Shown one piece after another: positions 38,036 to 49,100 of a stretch of DNA of 64,000 bases (its first letter is position 1; each line of letters starts with the position of its first letter). Where the stretch lies: positions 16,615,275 through 16,679,274 of the forward strand of contig NC_090716.1 in the NCBI RefSeq assembly GCF_040954835.1, given 5' to 3'. Position numbers and translations under genes: made by a program. This DNA comes from Lepisosteus oculatus (lineage: Eukaryota; Chordata; Actinopteri; Semionotiformes; Lepisosteidae). The notes beneath the pieces are model-generated. The model was not told where the DNA came from, made no database searches, and was given only the letters and a program-made list of their open reading frames with translations.

Positions 38036-41000
38036 CCGAATGAGAATATATTAGTTTACTTTCACTAGGACTCAGGATCGTATGGGATTCAATTCTCATT
38101 AATCTAAGGTCGTGAACGTTTTTTTAAGCAACCTGTCGTACATAGTATTTGTAATAGATTTTGAATCTTAACGATATCTTTTCTTTCCTTTTCAACGAAC
38201 AGCATGGAAATACGAAACTAAACGAAATGAAATTTGGCTCCGAGTGTGATGGCATTTTCGGAATAAATTAACTGCTGTAACTTCCGATGAATTTCATATT
38301 CGATAACGGAGTCAGGATTATGAGAAACAGTGTTAAACACAACTGATAATGACCGGACTGGAAACTTGGGGATCTGTCTTCGTTAAATAGGTTGTTACTG
38401 TGACGCATGCGCATACAAGGCTCTCTTGAGCAAGTCGTATTTTATTCTGGTTCTTCCATGTCAACAACGAACAACTGAGCGAGGTTAATTCCACACTGAA
38501 TAGTCAAAACAAAGGAAAAATCTCCAAAGCGATTTTTTAGTTTCACGATCTGCTGTTGTTTGTAACCGTCTTACCGTATGATGAGCAAAAATAACTCTAC
38601 AAAGTCTAAGTTCTTTTAGTTCTTGAAAATAAGGAATATTTTTTTTCCTGAAATCCTACATGTAACCGATATCCCACATTCATTTTATACCAACTTCAAT
38701 TATTCGTTTGGAAACAACACTTTAAATGTAGGTCCATGAATTGGAGTTTTTCTTCCTGGTAAAACGTGTAAATACATTATTCAATAAATACAAAAACAGG
38801 TGGGCAAACTTTCTGGTTGTATTGCGTAGCCTCTTTAACCATGTTTCTTGTTTGTTTTGATACAGTAACGTTCTTGCACAACTGAGAGAGGTGTTCGTTT
38901 GTATGAGTGTCTGAATCAGAAACATGCAAGGAAAGGAATTCACACCTTATGCTTGTAATTGTTTTATGAATACTGTTGTAGTTACATCTGCTGCAGCTAC
39001 TACAAATACTAATACTACTCTACCAATAACAACAGCAATATTTTATTATATATCTAATCTATTTAATAATAACGTGATCGTTTTTGCCACAGATTAACAG
39101 AATTTCCTAAGACATTAGAAGAAGAGTTTGTGAGTCTAAATGAAAAGGGAAACTTCTACAGACTTGCCACGGTTTTACTGTTTTCTTCTTGACTAACATC
39201 TTTAAAGAGAACAGAATTGTTTCCTCATCTGATCAAATAGCGTCTTAGTTGCTTTATTTCAAAGACGATTCATTCCCACGAGAGTTGCATGCTAATTTTT
39301 TTTTCACTAGACTCAGCAAATGCATCTATAGGCCCACAGACTAAATCTGCACGTTGTTAGAAAGATGACGAGCGGCTATTTCCAAAATTAGCCGACGGCT
39401 GATCCGGGCGTGGAGTAACCCGTTGATTGTCACGGTAAAGGCAGACGGTTTTGATTGGCTAGAAAAAAAAAGTTGAAAATGCTGCGAGTTTTGTGGGGAG
39501 GAGATGCCCAGGGGTCCGGGAGCTTTAATTTGGTGACAAAGCCTCATTTGCAGATCAATGAGACGGCACACTCGCCTCGCCTCTCTTTCTAACTCCGCTT
39601 TTGTCACCCATCGTCTGCTCCTACTGCCAGATGGCCATGGAAAATGCTAATTCCCTTTAGCTGCAATTTTTTTTTCTTTTTATATTTAATTGCAGTCTTT
39701 GCAGATGGGAGGTGTGGAGTGTGCGCTTTATTTAAATAGGATTTGCTTTTTTTTTTTGTTTCCAGGCACGTTGCTTACAACGTGGACGAGTTAAATACAC
39801 TGCGCTTAGCATCTGACGGGAAAGTTTGCAGATTTAAATCCCTGTCAGTTCCTGCGGAAACAGTCACACGTAGATTGTGGGGTGTGACAAGGAGAGAAAA
39901 TTATAACTGTGTACTTAGATTTCATTTTTAACAGTAAACTATGTTTTAAAAATAAACAGCTATCACTCAAATATAGTTTCAACTCACATAGTATATAACC
40001 ACGGAAATGCTCTTCACAAAACGTGCAACTATAAATAGGCCTAACATCACTAACTAGTATACAATTGTGTCTTTAACAATGTGTCTGAACAATTGGTTTT
40101 AAAATGAATGCATGATCTTTAGTACTGAACATCATAACACGTAATCCGATGGTTGGAGTTTTTGTCAAAGCAAATTCTGGGAATTTGTTTCCAGAGACTT
40201 TCCTTGCAAATGCAGTCTTCTAGCCCATCAACCTATTGCTACTGATACGACTTTTGTTACAGTAAACGTGGGATGAGGTCTAACTGAACAGTGATTTTAC
40301 AGTCGGTATTCTGCGATGCACGTCTTCGACAGACCGAGAAATGCCGAAGTCCCGGAAAGGGACCAGCGCTGGGCTCGGCGACACGGCGAGTGACGGAATC
40401 CTCGCGCCCCCAGACGCACCGGGCCAGCTGATGGACACGGGTCACATGCGGGTCACATGACCTCTCTCAGAAAGTGGACACACGGACCTCTCGCTGTTTC
40501 TAGATGACATGGTGCGTCACTCTGCTGCACACTTCAACATGTGTTTTCACTGAAGGCAGTGACCGAGGAATGAAAGAGACTGAACAGTTGGATTTGAGAT
40601 GGGTCCAAGAGATAGGATGACAAAGTCGTGTAGTATGTACACATTTTTCTATCAAACTACGTGATTATAAAGTGTTTTTAACACTTAATTTTTTTACGTG
40701 TATAAAACCCTAAAAGATTCCAAAGGTCCCCATGTAATTATCGTATTCGGTTACTGAGTCTTAAGTCTTACATGTTTACAAAAACATGACGTTAAAAAGA
40801 AAAACTCTCACAATGTATTTTCCGCGCATGATCTTAATGTTTTATTTACACTCTAGATTAAATACCCCATGCATTTTAATACAATTCAAATTATTTTTTT
40901 TATTTTAGAATGTTGTTTGAAACAGATTTAACGTCACCCTATAGTCGTTAAGTTGGAGAACTATCGGGAAAACTTTGCTAAATAAAAACACACAGAAATT

Positions 41001-44000
41001 ACTCCACTATTTGAAATACTGATAATTATGGTTCTATTGTTTACAAATACAAGCAGAAAAGCTCTGTGAGTGAGCGATTTTAGGATGTTCCCAATATAAC
41101 GTTTTATTGCTGCTGCGGGGCTTGGTCTGTGGAGACTGGACGTACAATTGTTTTCACTTTACCAGCTGCCTGTAGCGATACAAATAGACCGAAATGTACT
41201 TAACAGCGTTCCATGCACAGGATAAAGTTTTTAAGATAAAGTATTCAGTAAGAAATCTAGCAGCGCAGTGATATGTTCTCCAGCTCTGCCCGCGATAAGG
41301 GGCTTCACAGTTCTTCCACCGTGGGATGTTGCTTTAATGTTCCCTAAATACATAAACAGCCGAACTGAGCAACAGGCAGATTTATATGGGTGAAACCCTG
41401 GAAGACAAAGTGAACGATCGGAGTTTCATTTCTGCACGGTCAAAGAGCGGTCTTTACAAATACGTGTCCTGGTGAATCACACTTCGAATCTGGAGAAGGT
41501 GCCTCACTACTGAACCGAATTATATACCCACATGTGTTGCCGACGGGGGCTGTTTTAGACGAGACCTCACCCTTGTGCTCGGGAGTGGTGCTGTAGGCGT
41601 TATATTCCTCGTCTGGCTGCACGGAACCGCGGAGGCGGTCGCAGGTGCATCAGCTGGTGCTCAGGCCTCACTGTCAGTGTGTCTTAGAAAACCCGCACCT
41701 TTCACTATCGAGTGTACACGCTTTATCAAAATCGATTGTAAACTGATTACTTTGTCCTCCACCGTAAGATAAAAATAGCGACATGTGTAAAACGTTAAAT
41801 TACCTTTCAAGAGTTCTGCAACAGTTGAACAGTTTATTTGAAAGACTAAAGAGATTAAAAAAACCTGATCCTATAAACCGAGGGAAAATTATTGTAAAAA
41901 ATAATATATCCCCAGTCATCTTGTCCTATACACATAAGTGAATCCAAGGTCCGGTAACGGTCTTCTGTCACGTTTATAAACCATCTAAATTACAACGTTA
42001 TGGTGGTAGCTGCGTATTAATACTCAGAATAAAATCAAAGAAATATGATTTGCGCTTTTAACACAAATCTAAATATATGTGTGCGTGCAATTTCAGAGTT
42101 CATAGATACATAGGTGAGATCGTAAATTCATTATACTTATTTCAAGATATGCTTTGTTTTTCAACGTTTCCATAATGACTACCCGCTTCTACCTCGCGTA
42201 GGTACAGTACACTACCACTGTTGTATCGTGTTGCTCTCCTGGTAAAATAGTCAGGGTGGGAGAAAATGTCCAATAATATTAAATAAAAATAAAAATTCGC
42301 TTTTAGTAAATGAGAAAAAGCAACACTGAAGAAAAACGTTTGAGCACATTGATCAGTTTGGGAAAATCTATGTTGCACTGCTTTACAAAACTAAATTATC
42401 TCACCCCTGTTACCACTGGAAATGGAATCACGTTTTTACATACAATAAACCACACACACAAACATCTTATATAGACAGACAGATCTTCACATTGCGTACT
42501 ACAGGAAATACATTGTCTGTGTCCCGGAGACTTCATTAAAGCTGTGATTCATGTTGTATTTGGACATCTGTTATCTTTAAATTATAAAGTGCTCTGAATC
42601 TAAAGGAAACCTTATTGGATTGTGTCTATAGGCGCATATGGCTCATAATTAGCAGGATATCCCCTTATGTTAAATTATTTTTTTCCACTCACTGGCATCA
42701 ATAGAAGAGGCAAACAACGTCCGAATTGTTCTCCGATGCAGGACATTATGTGTCTGAATAAATGGGACTTGGCGAATGGCTACAAGGACGTGCCATATGG
42801 CTACAAAGCAGGGAAGAATGGAGACTGTGTGCTTTGTGCTGGAAATCAGAACCAGGCAATCGAAGGTGGAGAGTGTGTCTGTGTGGAATGGGGGCGGGGG
42901 TGGGCGTTGCCAAGTCATTCATTAGGAATATCTACATACACGAATACAGTATAGAAAATGTATACTTGTTTACTGGGCTGGTGTCTGGTTTTCGTTGTAA
43001 TTCCCTCTTAAAAAAACAATTTTCGGTTATAATTTTGGAAGCAGCAATCTGTATTGCGAAATTCGGTTGTAAGTAAATTACTACGTCAGTAGAGGTTAAA
43101 GGCTGTACATTTGTGTTCGACTGATACAGTCACTATATGGCAGGAGGTCTTGTCGGGCAGGAATGCGTGTTTTTACGACAAAACGAAATACACTTTCTTG
43201 AACGAATGAAAACCATAAAAGAGAGTCGATTCATAAAACAATGAGATTAAAAAAACTCGGGGGGTGGAGCAGGTGTCTTTAATTGCTGCAGGACTGATTT
43301 CGGCAGAAGCAGCGTCTTTAAGAAGGTCCTTTAAAGGTTTTTTTTCACTGTTACATCTGATGGACAATAGGGGCTCCCAGAGGCACCTGGCTTTCTAAGT
43401 GGCACGTATTGTCAAACAGCTTTGTTCGGTGTAGTGGCACTCGTTTTTAAACTAGTATCAGTAGACACCGTCCTCCAATAAGAATATAGGTGCAACTACT
43501 GCTGAGCATATACGCATTGAAACGCAGCTGGAATACGGCGACTGAGAAAGCTAACGAGCTACAATTAGTCTCGTACTCTGAACCTCCCTACAGCCTCTAC
43601 CATATCCCCGCGATGAACATTTTTGGGCGTAAAGGCAGGATAATAGTGTTTTAAGGCAATGCACCTGTGAAAAGTGCAACAGAATGCGTATTTTCAGAAG
43701 AGGTGTCCCCTAAAATCTGTGGTCCTGCGATCAACAGGCCTGCGGAGATGTAGCCCACATCCGATTGATTTGCAAGTGTGCTCCTGAATCGATCCTGCGT
43801 GCAGAATGAGGAAAGCAGAGCACTCCCGCGAGCCCTGCGCCACCGCGCTTCACAACACCAGTCCGTCACCGGCTTATTTTTCCATTTTTAAATTCCGAAC
43901 TCCTCAAGTCTCTCAAGCCGGCCTCTAAGTGTTTGTCATTTGAAACAAGATCCAGCCGTTTCGTAATCTTTTTCCATCACCCGCATTTTTAAAGTGCCAT

Positions 44001-44498
44001 GGGGGTGATAAACTCGTTTCACAAAGTGTCACGTTTCCTGCAATCCGGCACTTCAGTTTCGAAGCGAAATGTAGACACAAATACTCGAACATTTTCAGAC
44101 CGATGTAAAAAATATCCGCTCTTTATATTACTACGTATTAAAAAAAGAACACCAATGCAACTGGCCCTTTACATTAAGCGAAAATTTAGAACCCAACTAC
44201 ATCTCCCAATGCGAAACATGTCGGACTTAAACCAGAAGAACAAAAAACAACTGAATTTACTCACATCTGGCATGTTGAATAAAAAAAAAAACAGGCTGCA
44301 GCAGGTGTTTGATTCTCCGTAAATTTACTCGTTCTGAATAGAGCGCTTTCCTCTGTGCCTGGGCGTGTTGCGGGCAATTTTAAAACATCCTGCATAGGTC
44401 TGCATCGAAGGGATTGGAGGATGGAATTCAATCACTCCTCATCAAGGGGGATTTAAAGCAGCAAAGACAAATCAAGATTTAGGAATGAACCTTTCAAC
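38036..44498. other. intergenic: candidate conserved non-coding elements downstream of cdkn1c
   Basis: About 6.5 kb nearly free of recognisable repeats. The best candidates for conserved elements are 39410-39700 and 43250-43410. A CpG-rich patch at 40310-40470 contains a GTCACATGAC palindrome (40452-40461). Open frames of up to 107 codons show no known domains. Confidence 0.45.
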
Positions 44499-44632
44499 TT
44501 TATTCGCTTCTTCAGGGGAAAATGAAATGGCAGTGATTATAAAACGGCTCAGAAACATTTGGACCCTAATCTTCAAGTAATACTACTTTTCCAAAGCTAC
44601 ATCATTACTGATTGCAAAACAAAAATATAACT

Positions 44633-45548
44633 TTTATTCCGTAAATAGCAAAAAAAAAAGTTGCCCTTTGGCTCAAAATAACAAAACAATAGGCATTCGC
44701 CCATGTGAACTCGATACATAAATAATTATAAGTTAGTATATTTTAAAAATATATATACACAACTCCAAGATGCAATATCAACAGAAATAAACAATATATA
44801 TAATCTTTAATATTGATGACTCTTAAAGCTTTTACACTTTTGGCCAGTGTTGACATAACTAAAGATTGCACAGCTGTTAAAGTTTAACACTGTCGAGCTG
44901 CTCGGTAACCGGGCCGCGGGTATGCTACATGTTTTCAGTCCTTCCAGAGCCCAGTCCTCTCCTCTCTCTCACTCCTCGCCCAGGAGCGAGTCCAAACTCG
45001 GGAGAGACAGCCGCCTCGCCTCTCCGTCGGACGAAAGCAGAAAGAGACCTCTTCGCCAGAATGTAGTGCAATTTCCTGAAAAACGAAAACAAAAAAAAAT
45101 GAGTACTCACTTCGCTTTTCGCTTGCATCTTTTTTTTTGCGCTCTCGGGTACAATCACATCTCCCCATTCCCCACAACCTACAGTCAGCCACCCCCCTAC
45201 CTCCACACACAAAAAAAATCTGTGCAGAACTACTGCAAACGTCACCAGCTCCCGAAATCTTTCCCGCCACGTTGACGTCAATCCCCACCCCCCTCCTTCA
45301 ATTTTCACCAGGGCTCCGCAAGGATCCGTCTCCCAGCCCGGAGCTTAAACGTCGCAGCTATCGCATGTTTAATTATAAGACCAGACCTTGCGAAACCATG
45401 TCCCCCCCCGTTGCAGTGGAATCAAAGACTGCTTTGGGTAGGAATCGTGTACATGAAACGCTACATACACCCGTCCTCAGCTACGAACTGCAGAACAAAC
45501 AAACAAAATAAACTCCTTCCATAAGATAACTACTCGAATACGCACCAT
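44633..45548 (-). other. cdkn1c: cdkn1c 3' UTR with candidate poly(A) signals
   Basis: No conserved reading frame was seen here. AATAAA on the minus strand occurs at 44638-44633 (TTTATT on +) and again at 44504-44499. The stretch before it is A+U-rich, with TTTTAAAAATATATATAC-like sequence at 44740-44760, as expected for the unstable transcript of a cell-cycle inhibitor. Several overlapping frames at 44922-45511 look coding-length but are low-complexity and match nothing I know. The exact cleavage site is inferred. Confidence 0.5.
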
Positions 45549-45661
45549 TTAGCGAATCCTCTTGCGTGGAGTCTGTTCTGTGGGGATTACTGAAGAGGGC
45601 TGGGAGTCACTCTCGGGCTGTTGCTTAGCCTCGCTCATTTTCTTCTTCTTCGGGTAGAAAT
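45549..45661 (-). CDS. cdkn1c: cdkn1c coding exon 2 (nuclear localisation signal and QT box)
   Basis: This short exon follows a 147-bp GT-AG intron (45662-45808). The acceptor (rev. comp. TGCCTTTAG) joins so that codon 186 reads GAT, giving a mature protein of 222 residues with a TAA stop at 45551-45549. It encodes DFYPKKKKMSEAK and ends EQTPRKRIR. Human p57 has ITDFFAKRKR and EQTPRKRLR at the equivalent places. KKKK (residues 190-193) is the likely nuclear localisation signal. Thr216 in QTP corresponds to the CDK phosphorylation site that triggers SCF-mediated turnover in mammals. The combination of this tail with the CDI domain distinguishes CDKN1C from CDKN1A and CDKN1B. The exon is below the usual ORF size cutoff. 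Confidence 0.93.
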
Positions 45662-45808
45662 CTAAAGGCATGAACAAACTGTGATGAGCCGTGTGCGGTG
45701 CAGAGCACAGAGCATGCACACACGAGCAGCAGAGCAGTGCCCCTCAACGCCCAGCGCACGTCAGGCGGAGCGGGCGACTGAGGAAGCGGTCCGGGCAGTC
45801 GAGCCTAC

Positions 45809-46364
45809 CTGTGATGTGCGTTATGGCTGGGTTTGCGGTGACGACTGCAGATGCCCTTTTCCGTCGGCAGCAAAGAACGGTCCTGCAGCTCGCCGCTCTT
45901 CCCAGATTCAGGTGATCCGCCCTGTTCTCCTGGTTGGTTTCCCCCGAGCTCGCCGTGCCTTCCAAGCAGGACAGCCGACTGCCCAGCGCCGGGCAAGCGG
46001 CAGGTACATCCCGAGGGCAGTCCCTAGCAGAATTTGTATCCAATGAGGTTCTGGCCCGGACTGGGACGGTAATCCGCACTCGGCCGATCTGGACCGAGTC
46101 TCTGTAGAAGTCGGGGACGGTGTCCACCTTACTCTCCTCCCAGCCATAGTCCCCCTCCAGTGGCGTGTCCGTCTGGAAGTCGAAGTTCCACCGGCGCCGG
46201 TCCCGGTCCAGGATCTCCAGCAATTTGGATTTCATCTCCCGGTTCAGCTCGTCGTGGTCCACCGGGCCGAACAAGTTCCTGCAGACTCCCGTCCTGGCGT
46301 GATGAGGGAAGGTCCTGCTTGCGGCCACTCGCTCCAAAGTAGTGGAGAGCTGGACGTCGGACAT
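45809..46364 (-). CDS. cdkn1c: cdkn1c coding exon 1 (p57/Kip2, CDK-inhibitory domain)
   Basis: This exon encodes residues 1-185, plus one base of codon 186, of a nuclear Cip/Kip inhibitor that binds and blocks G1 cyclin-CDK complexes. The start ATG is at 46364-46362. The CDI domain is clear: cyclin-binding CRNLFGPVDH at residues 28-37, the CDK-binding segment RRWNFDFQ at 57-64, GWEE at 74-77 and the 3-10 helix segment VPDFYRDSVQIGR at 83-95. FYRDSVQIGR resembles human p57 (FYRETVQVGR) more than p27. The middle is a variable linker containing TNQENRADHLN and lacks the proline-alanine repeats of mammalian p57. The frame stays open for about 20 codons past the splice donor (GTAGGC, rev. comp. 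of 45803-45808), but splicing is required to reach the conserved tail. A 3' splice-like tract ends at 46371, six bases before the ATG, suggesting an intron in the 5' UTR. Confidence 0.95.
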
Positions 46365-46565
46365 GGTGCTCTGACGGGGGGAGGAGAAAAATACCTATTG
46401 CAATCCAACCGGGAGAGGAAAAACAGGAAGGATAAAACTGAGATTCGTTGGATTTCGAAATAACCCAGTCTAAACCGCCGTCTCCTTGGAATGTTTACTG
46501 TTTTGCTCTCCTACTCAAGATGGGGTGGGAGGGGGGTAAAAACACTTGAGAATTGGAGCAGTTTA
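46365..46565 (-). other. cdkn1c: cdkn1c 5' UTR with probable 3' splice site
   Basis: Immediately upstream of the start codon, the minus strand reads a pyrimidine-rich tract (TTTTTCTCCTCCCCCCGTCAG) ending at 46371, then AGCACC and ATG. This is a textbook acceptor, and mammalian CDKN1C also has a non-coding first exon. I could not choose a single donor; weak candidates are GTAGGA and GTAAAC in the minus strand at about 46495-46515. Confidence 0.45.
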
Positions 46566-46589
46566 AACTCTGCGTTGCGGCTGCACGCA

Positions 46590-46765
46590 AGGCACTATTT
46601 AAAGTCCAAAGGTGTACACGCTTGTATACCCAGCCAGCACTGTGACGGGATTGGCCAGGCGTCGCCCCGCCCCCCGGTGACGACACGTGTGTGCAGTTTG
46701 ATTTCATTGGCTGGGCGGCAGACCTGGACGAGCGCCAAGCGCCGCCGAGCTCGGATTGGTTCACG
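46590..46765 (-). promoter_or_regulatory. cdkn1c: cdkn1c core promoter: three CCAAT boxes, GC box, E-box, TATA-like element
   Basis: Reading toward the gene, there are sense-orientation CCAAT boxes (ATTGG on +) at 46755-46759, 46706-46710 and 46650-46654. They are spaced about 49 and 56 bp, typical of NF-Y-driven promoters. A CACGTG E-box lies at 46684-46689 and an Sp1-type GC box at 46665-46675. A TTTAAATAG element at about 46595-46604 could act as a TATA box, placing initiation near 46565 and about 200 bp upstream of the ATG. CpG density is high compared with flanking DNA. Factor names follow from motif match only. Confidence 0.75.
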
Positions 46766-48709
46766 GCGACGTCCGTCAGAGAGGAGGGGAGGGGGAACAG
46801 CAACTGAGTTACTGTTTGTAAAGCGGAGCTGAAGTTATTGTTGCAGGGCTATTGCTGAATGTGACGTCTCTTCTCTCTCTGGTTTTACAAACGTCTTTAT
46901 CCGAAATTAGGATGTTCTCTGCAAGAAAAAAAAAAGTCCGGCCACACGGGCAAAGCATTAACGTGAACAATCGAGATTAATGCATTGAATTATGAGCGCA
47001 ATTTTCTGTCCGTTTTTGTTTCTCTAGATGTAACACGAAACAAAGCGATTAGTAGCCCAGCGAGCTCCGCGATGGTTACCGATTTTCGTGTGTATGTGTT
47101 TTTAAATATTTATATTGCCTGAAGGATACAGGTCTTGCGCCTGACTTTATCCCAGCTCTGTAGACTGTTCCTTTAAAGTATGAGACCTTCATAGACATGC
47201 AAATTATTTTTCCTTCTGTATTATTCAGAATGGGGAATTATGAGAAAAAATGGGAAAGGGAGGCTGTAGATCTTACACGAGTTGAGTAAGAGCGATGAAG
47301 GCTCGCAGTGGTTTGTTTCAATTCTTTTTTAAGAATATTTCGTCTTCTTTACAAATCAGTACACAAGACATCATGAAAAAAATAACCCCTTATTAAATAC
47401 TATATGCCTAATACATTCGTATTTACATTTCAGCAGTTTTTTCTGTGTTAGCCACCCTAAAACCAATTTTTGTTCCGTGAGACATTGTTAAACAGAGACA
47501 CCAGCTGAGGACCTGTAGTATTACAATTTGCACTAATTTATGATTTAAATTTGCTACGATAGTCTGTCCCACCGTCTCTGTTTATAAATGAAAACGCACG
47601 GAAATTATAATTGCTGAAGTGTGTATTAATTTAAGCGCCGCACTGCGCTGGATGAGCACAAAACGACCTGTTTAACAGATGACATATTTCCTGCAAGTCC
47701 CGTCTAATGGAAAGCTGGTCGACAGAATCGGATATTAAACTACATTGAAAGTCCATTTAGTTTTAGAAGAAAATAAACTAGGACATAAAAGGTTATAGGA
47801 AAATAGCTTTTGATATTGGTAAAACCTAATGTAAATCTTCTATGCAATGTTCGTCTCTGAAATCCATTTTAAGCAACGTATGAGCGCTTCCAGTGAAAGA
47901 CCGGTAATTTTCCCTGTTTTAAATAGGATCTCCCGTGGACCGAAAACGTTCAACAATAGATCTGATAGCCGGGAGTGGATGGGGATGGGTGGAGAATCTC
48001 GATAAGTGTTTTATAAAGGTGTTATTTTCAACAATGCGTAACCTAACCATGATCATCATACCTGTTTCATGGGAGAGGTAAACAACAATAACATTTAATT
48101 CGATGGAACAATTTAAATATGTAATTTTTAAAACCCTCCAAAGCAATGTGCAAATACCAAAGTTCTGCTTAAACTAGCCGTTTTCTATGCAGAATAAATA
48201 ATAAATCCCGACGGGTTTAAGATTATTTAAATGGTAAACAGATTATGCATTCCAAACATGTCTGAAATGCCAGTGTGCATTCTGTACGCAGAACGTTTTC
48301 ATTAGACGAACAAAGAAATGTCATTGTTAATTGTTAGCGTTAAGTGTTTTTAATTAAAAAAATAACAGCAAAAAGTAGTACAATAGATGGCAAATGCATT
48401 TGCAACGGTCCAAGTAAAGATTTATCAAAGAATTATTATTTTTTTACTGGTAAAAATAGTACGAACAAAAGGTATTTTATATCATTTAAAGGCTCTTCAT
48501 TAAGTATATGCCATTTGGCCACTTGGTTCCTTTACTCTGAACAGGCGGCGCTTGTCTACTCTGAACGTGAGGCATTTTTTGTTATAATGCGCCATCTGGC
48601 GACAGTAAATGTTATCAACCGCAATGACGCTTTTCCCTATGTATTGAAGTGAACAGCAAACCTTCCAACGACCCTTTCTCAAGAATAAACTTTCCGACTT
48701 GTCGAGAAA
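46766..48709. other. upstream region of cdkn1c
   Basis: No exon recognised. An octamer ATGCAAAT occurs at 47197-47204 in a unique-looking stretch, and a CTCF-like GCGCCATCTGGCGA at 48589-48602. Confidence 0.45.
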
Positions 48710-48880
48710 ATGTCGAAAATGTCGCAAATTAAAAGCTCAGTGTCATTCAATGACGTGCTGGATATCGATTCAGCGCTGTTCGTTTCCTCCCTGCTGGACT
48801 CGCTGGACCTGGGGGGTGGTTCTGGTTCCTGTGGGTTACCAGTCGGCTGGCCCAAAGGTGACTGTGGATGCCTGTACTGA
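48710..48880 (+). CDS. small orphan reading frame, 56 aa, acidic-hydrophobic
   Basis: ATG at 48710, TGA at 48878-48880. The peptide begins MSKMSQIKSSVSFNDVLDID and continues SALFVSSLLDSLDLGGGSGS. The alternation of Asp with Leu, Val and Phe resembles an acidic activation or docking segment and looks less random than neighbouring frames. A possible donor (CCCAAAG|GTGACT at about 48857) would make it a first exon. It lies 2.1 kb upstream of the cdkn1c promoter region, divergently oriented, just before a fish interspersed repeat. I do not recognise it. The minus strand is also open here, so a chance ORF is the main alternative. Confidence 0.25.
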   Translation: MSKMSQIKSSVSFNDVLDIDSALFVSSLLDSLDLGGGSGSCGLPVGWPKGDCGCLY

Positions 48881-48899
48881 GGACTCTGAGGAGTCTGAT

Positions 48900-49100
48900 T
48901 CAGGGTGTGGGAGAGCCAGAGAATATCCCGGCAGGCAACGGGCACAAGGCAGGATACATCCTGGATGGATTGACACGCACGCTCCGCACACACACCAGGG
49001 ACAATATTCACAGAAGCCATTTACTGTACCAGTGTGTTTGTGGACTGTGCAAGGAAACTGGAGCACCCGGAGGAATCCCATGCAAAGAGGGAGAACATAC
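48900..49100 (-). repeat. fish interspersed repeat with TGGATGGA-type tail (copy 5)
   Basis: Contains GAGCCAGAGAATATCCCGGC, AGGCAACGGGCACAAGGCAG, GATACATCCTGGATGGATTG and GAAACTGGAGCACCCGGAGG, reversed. The tail itself is missing, so it is truncated at its left end next to the 48710 reading frame. Confidence 0.8.

Noticed and set aside
39341..39607. 88-codon minus-strand frame over the candidate conserved element
   Set aside because: Conserved-element-like motifs and lack of domain favour regulatory DNA over coding.
23688..44498. A KCNQ1OT1-like antisense RNA
   Set aside because: KCNQ1OT1 starts inside a KCNQ1 intron upstream of the last exons and is a mammalian feature; nothing in the sequence identifies an orthologue.
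44922..45511. Overlapping open frames of 117-127 codons on both strands
   Set aside because: They lie in the cdkn1c 3' UTR, are low-complexity (Ser/Pro/Lys) and are open on several frames at once.
45744..45808. Continuation of the cdkn1c frame past the splice donor to a stop
   Set aside because: The conserved NLS and EQTPRKR tail lie in exon 2 in the correct phase with good splice sites; the read-through peptide matches nothing.
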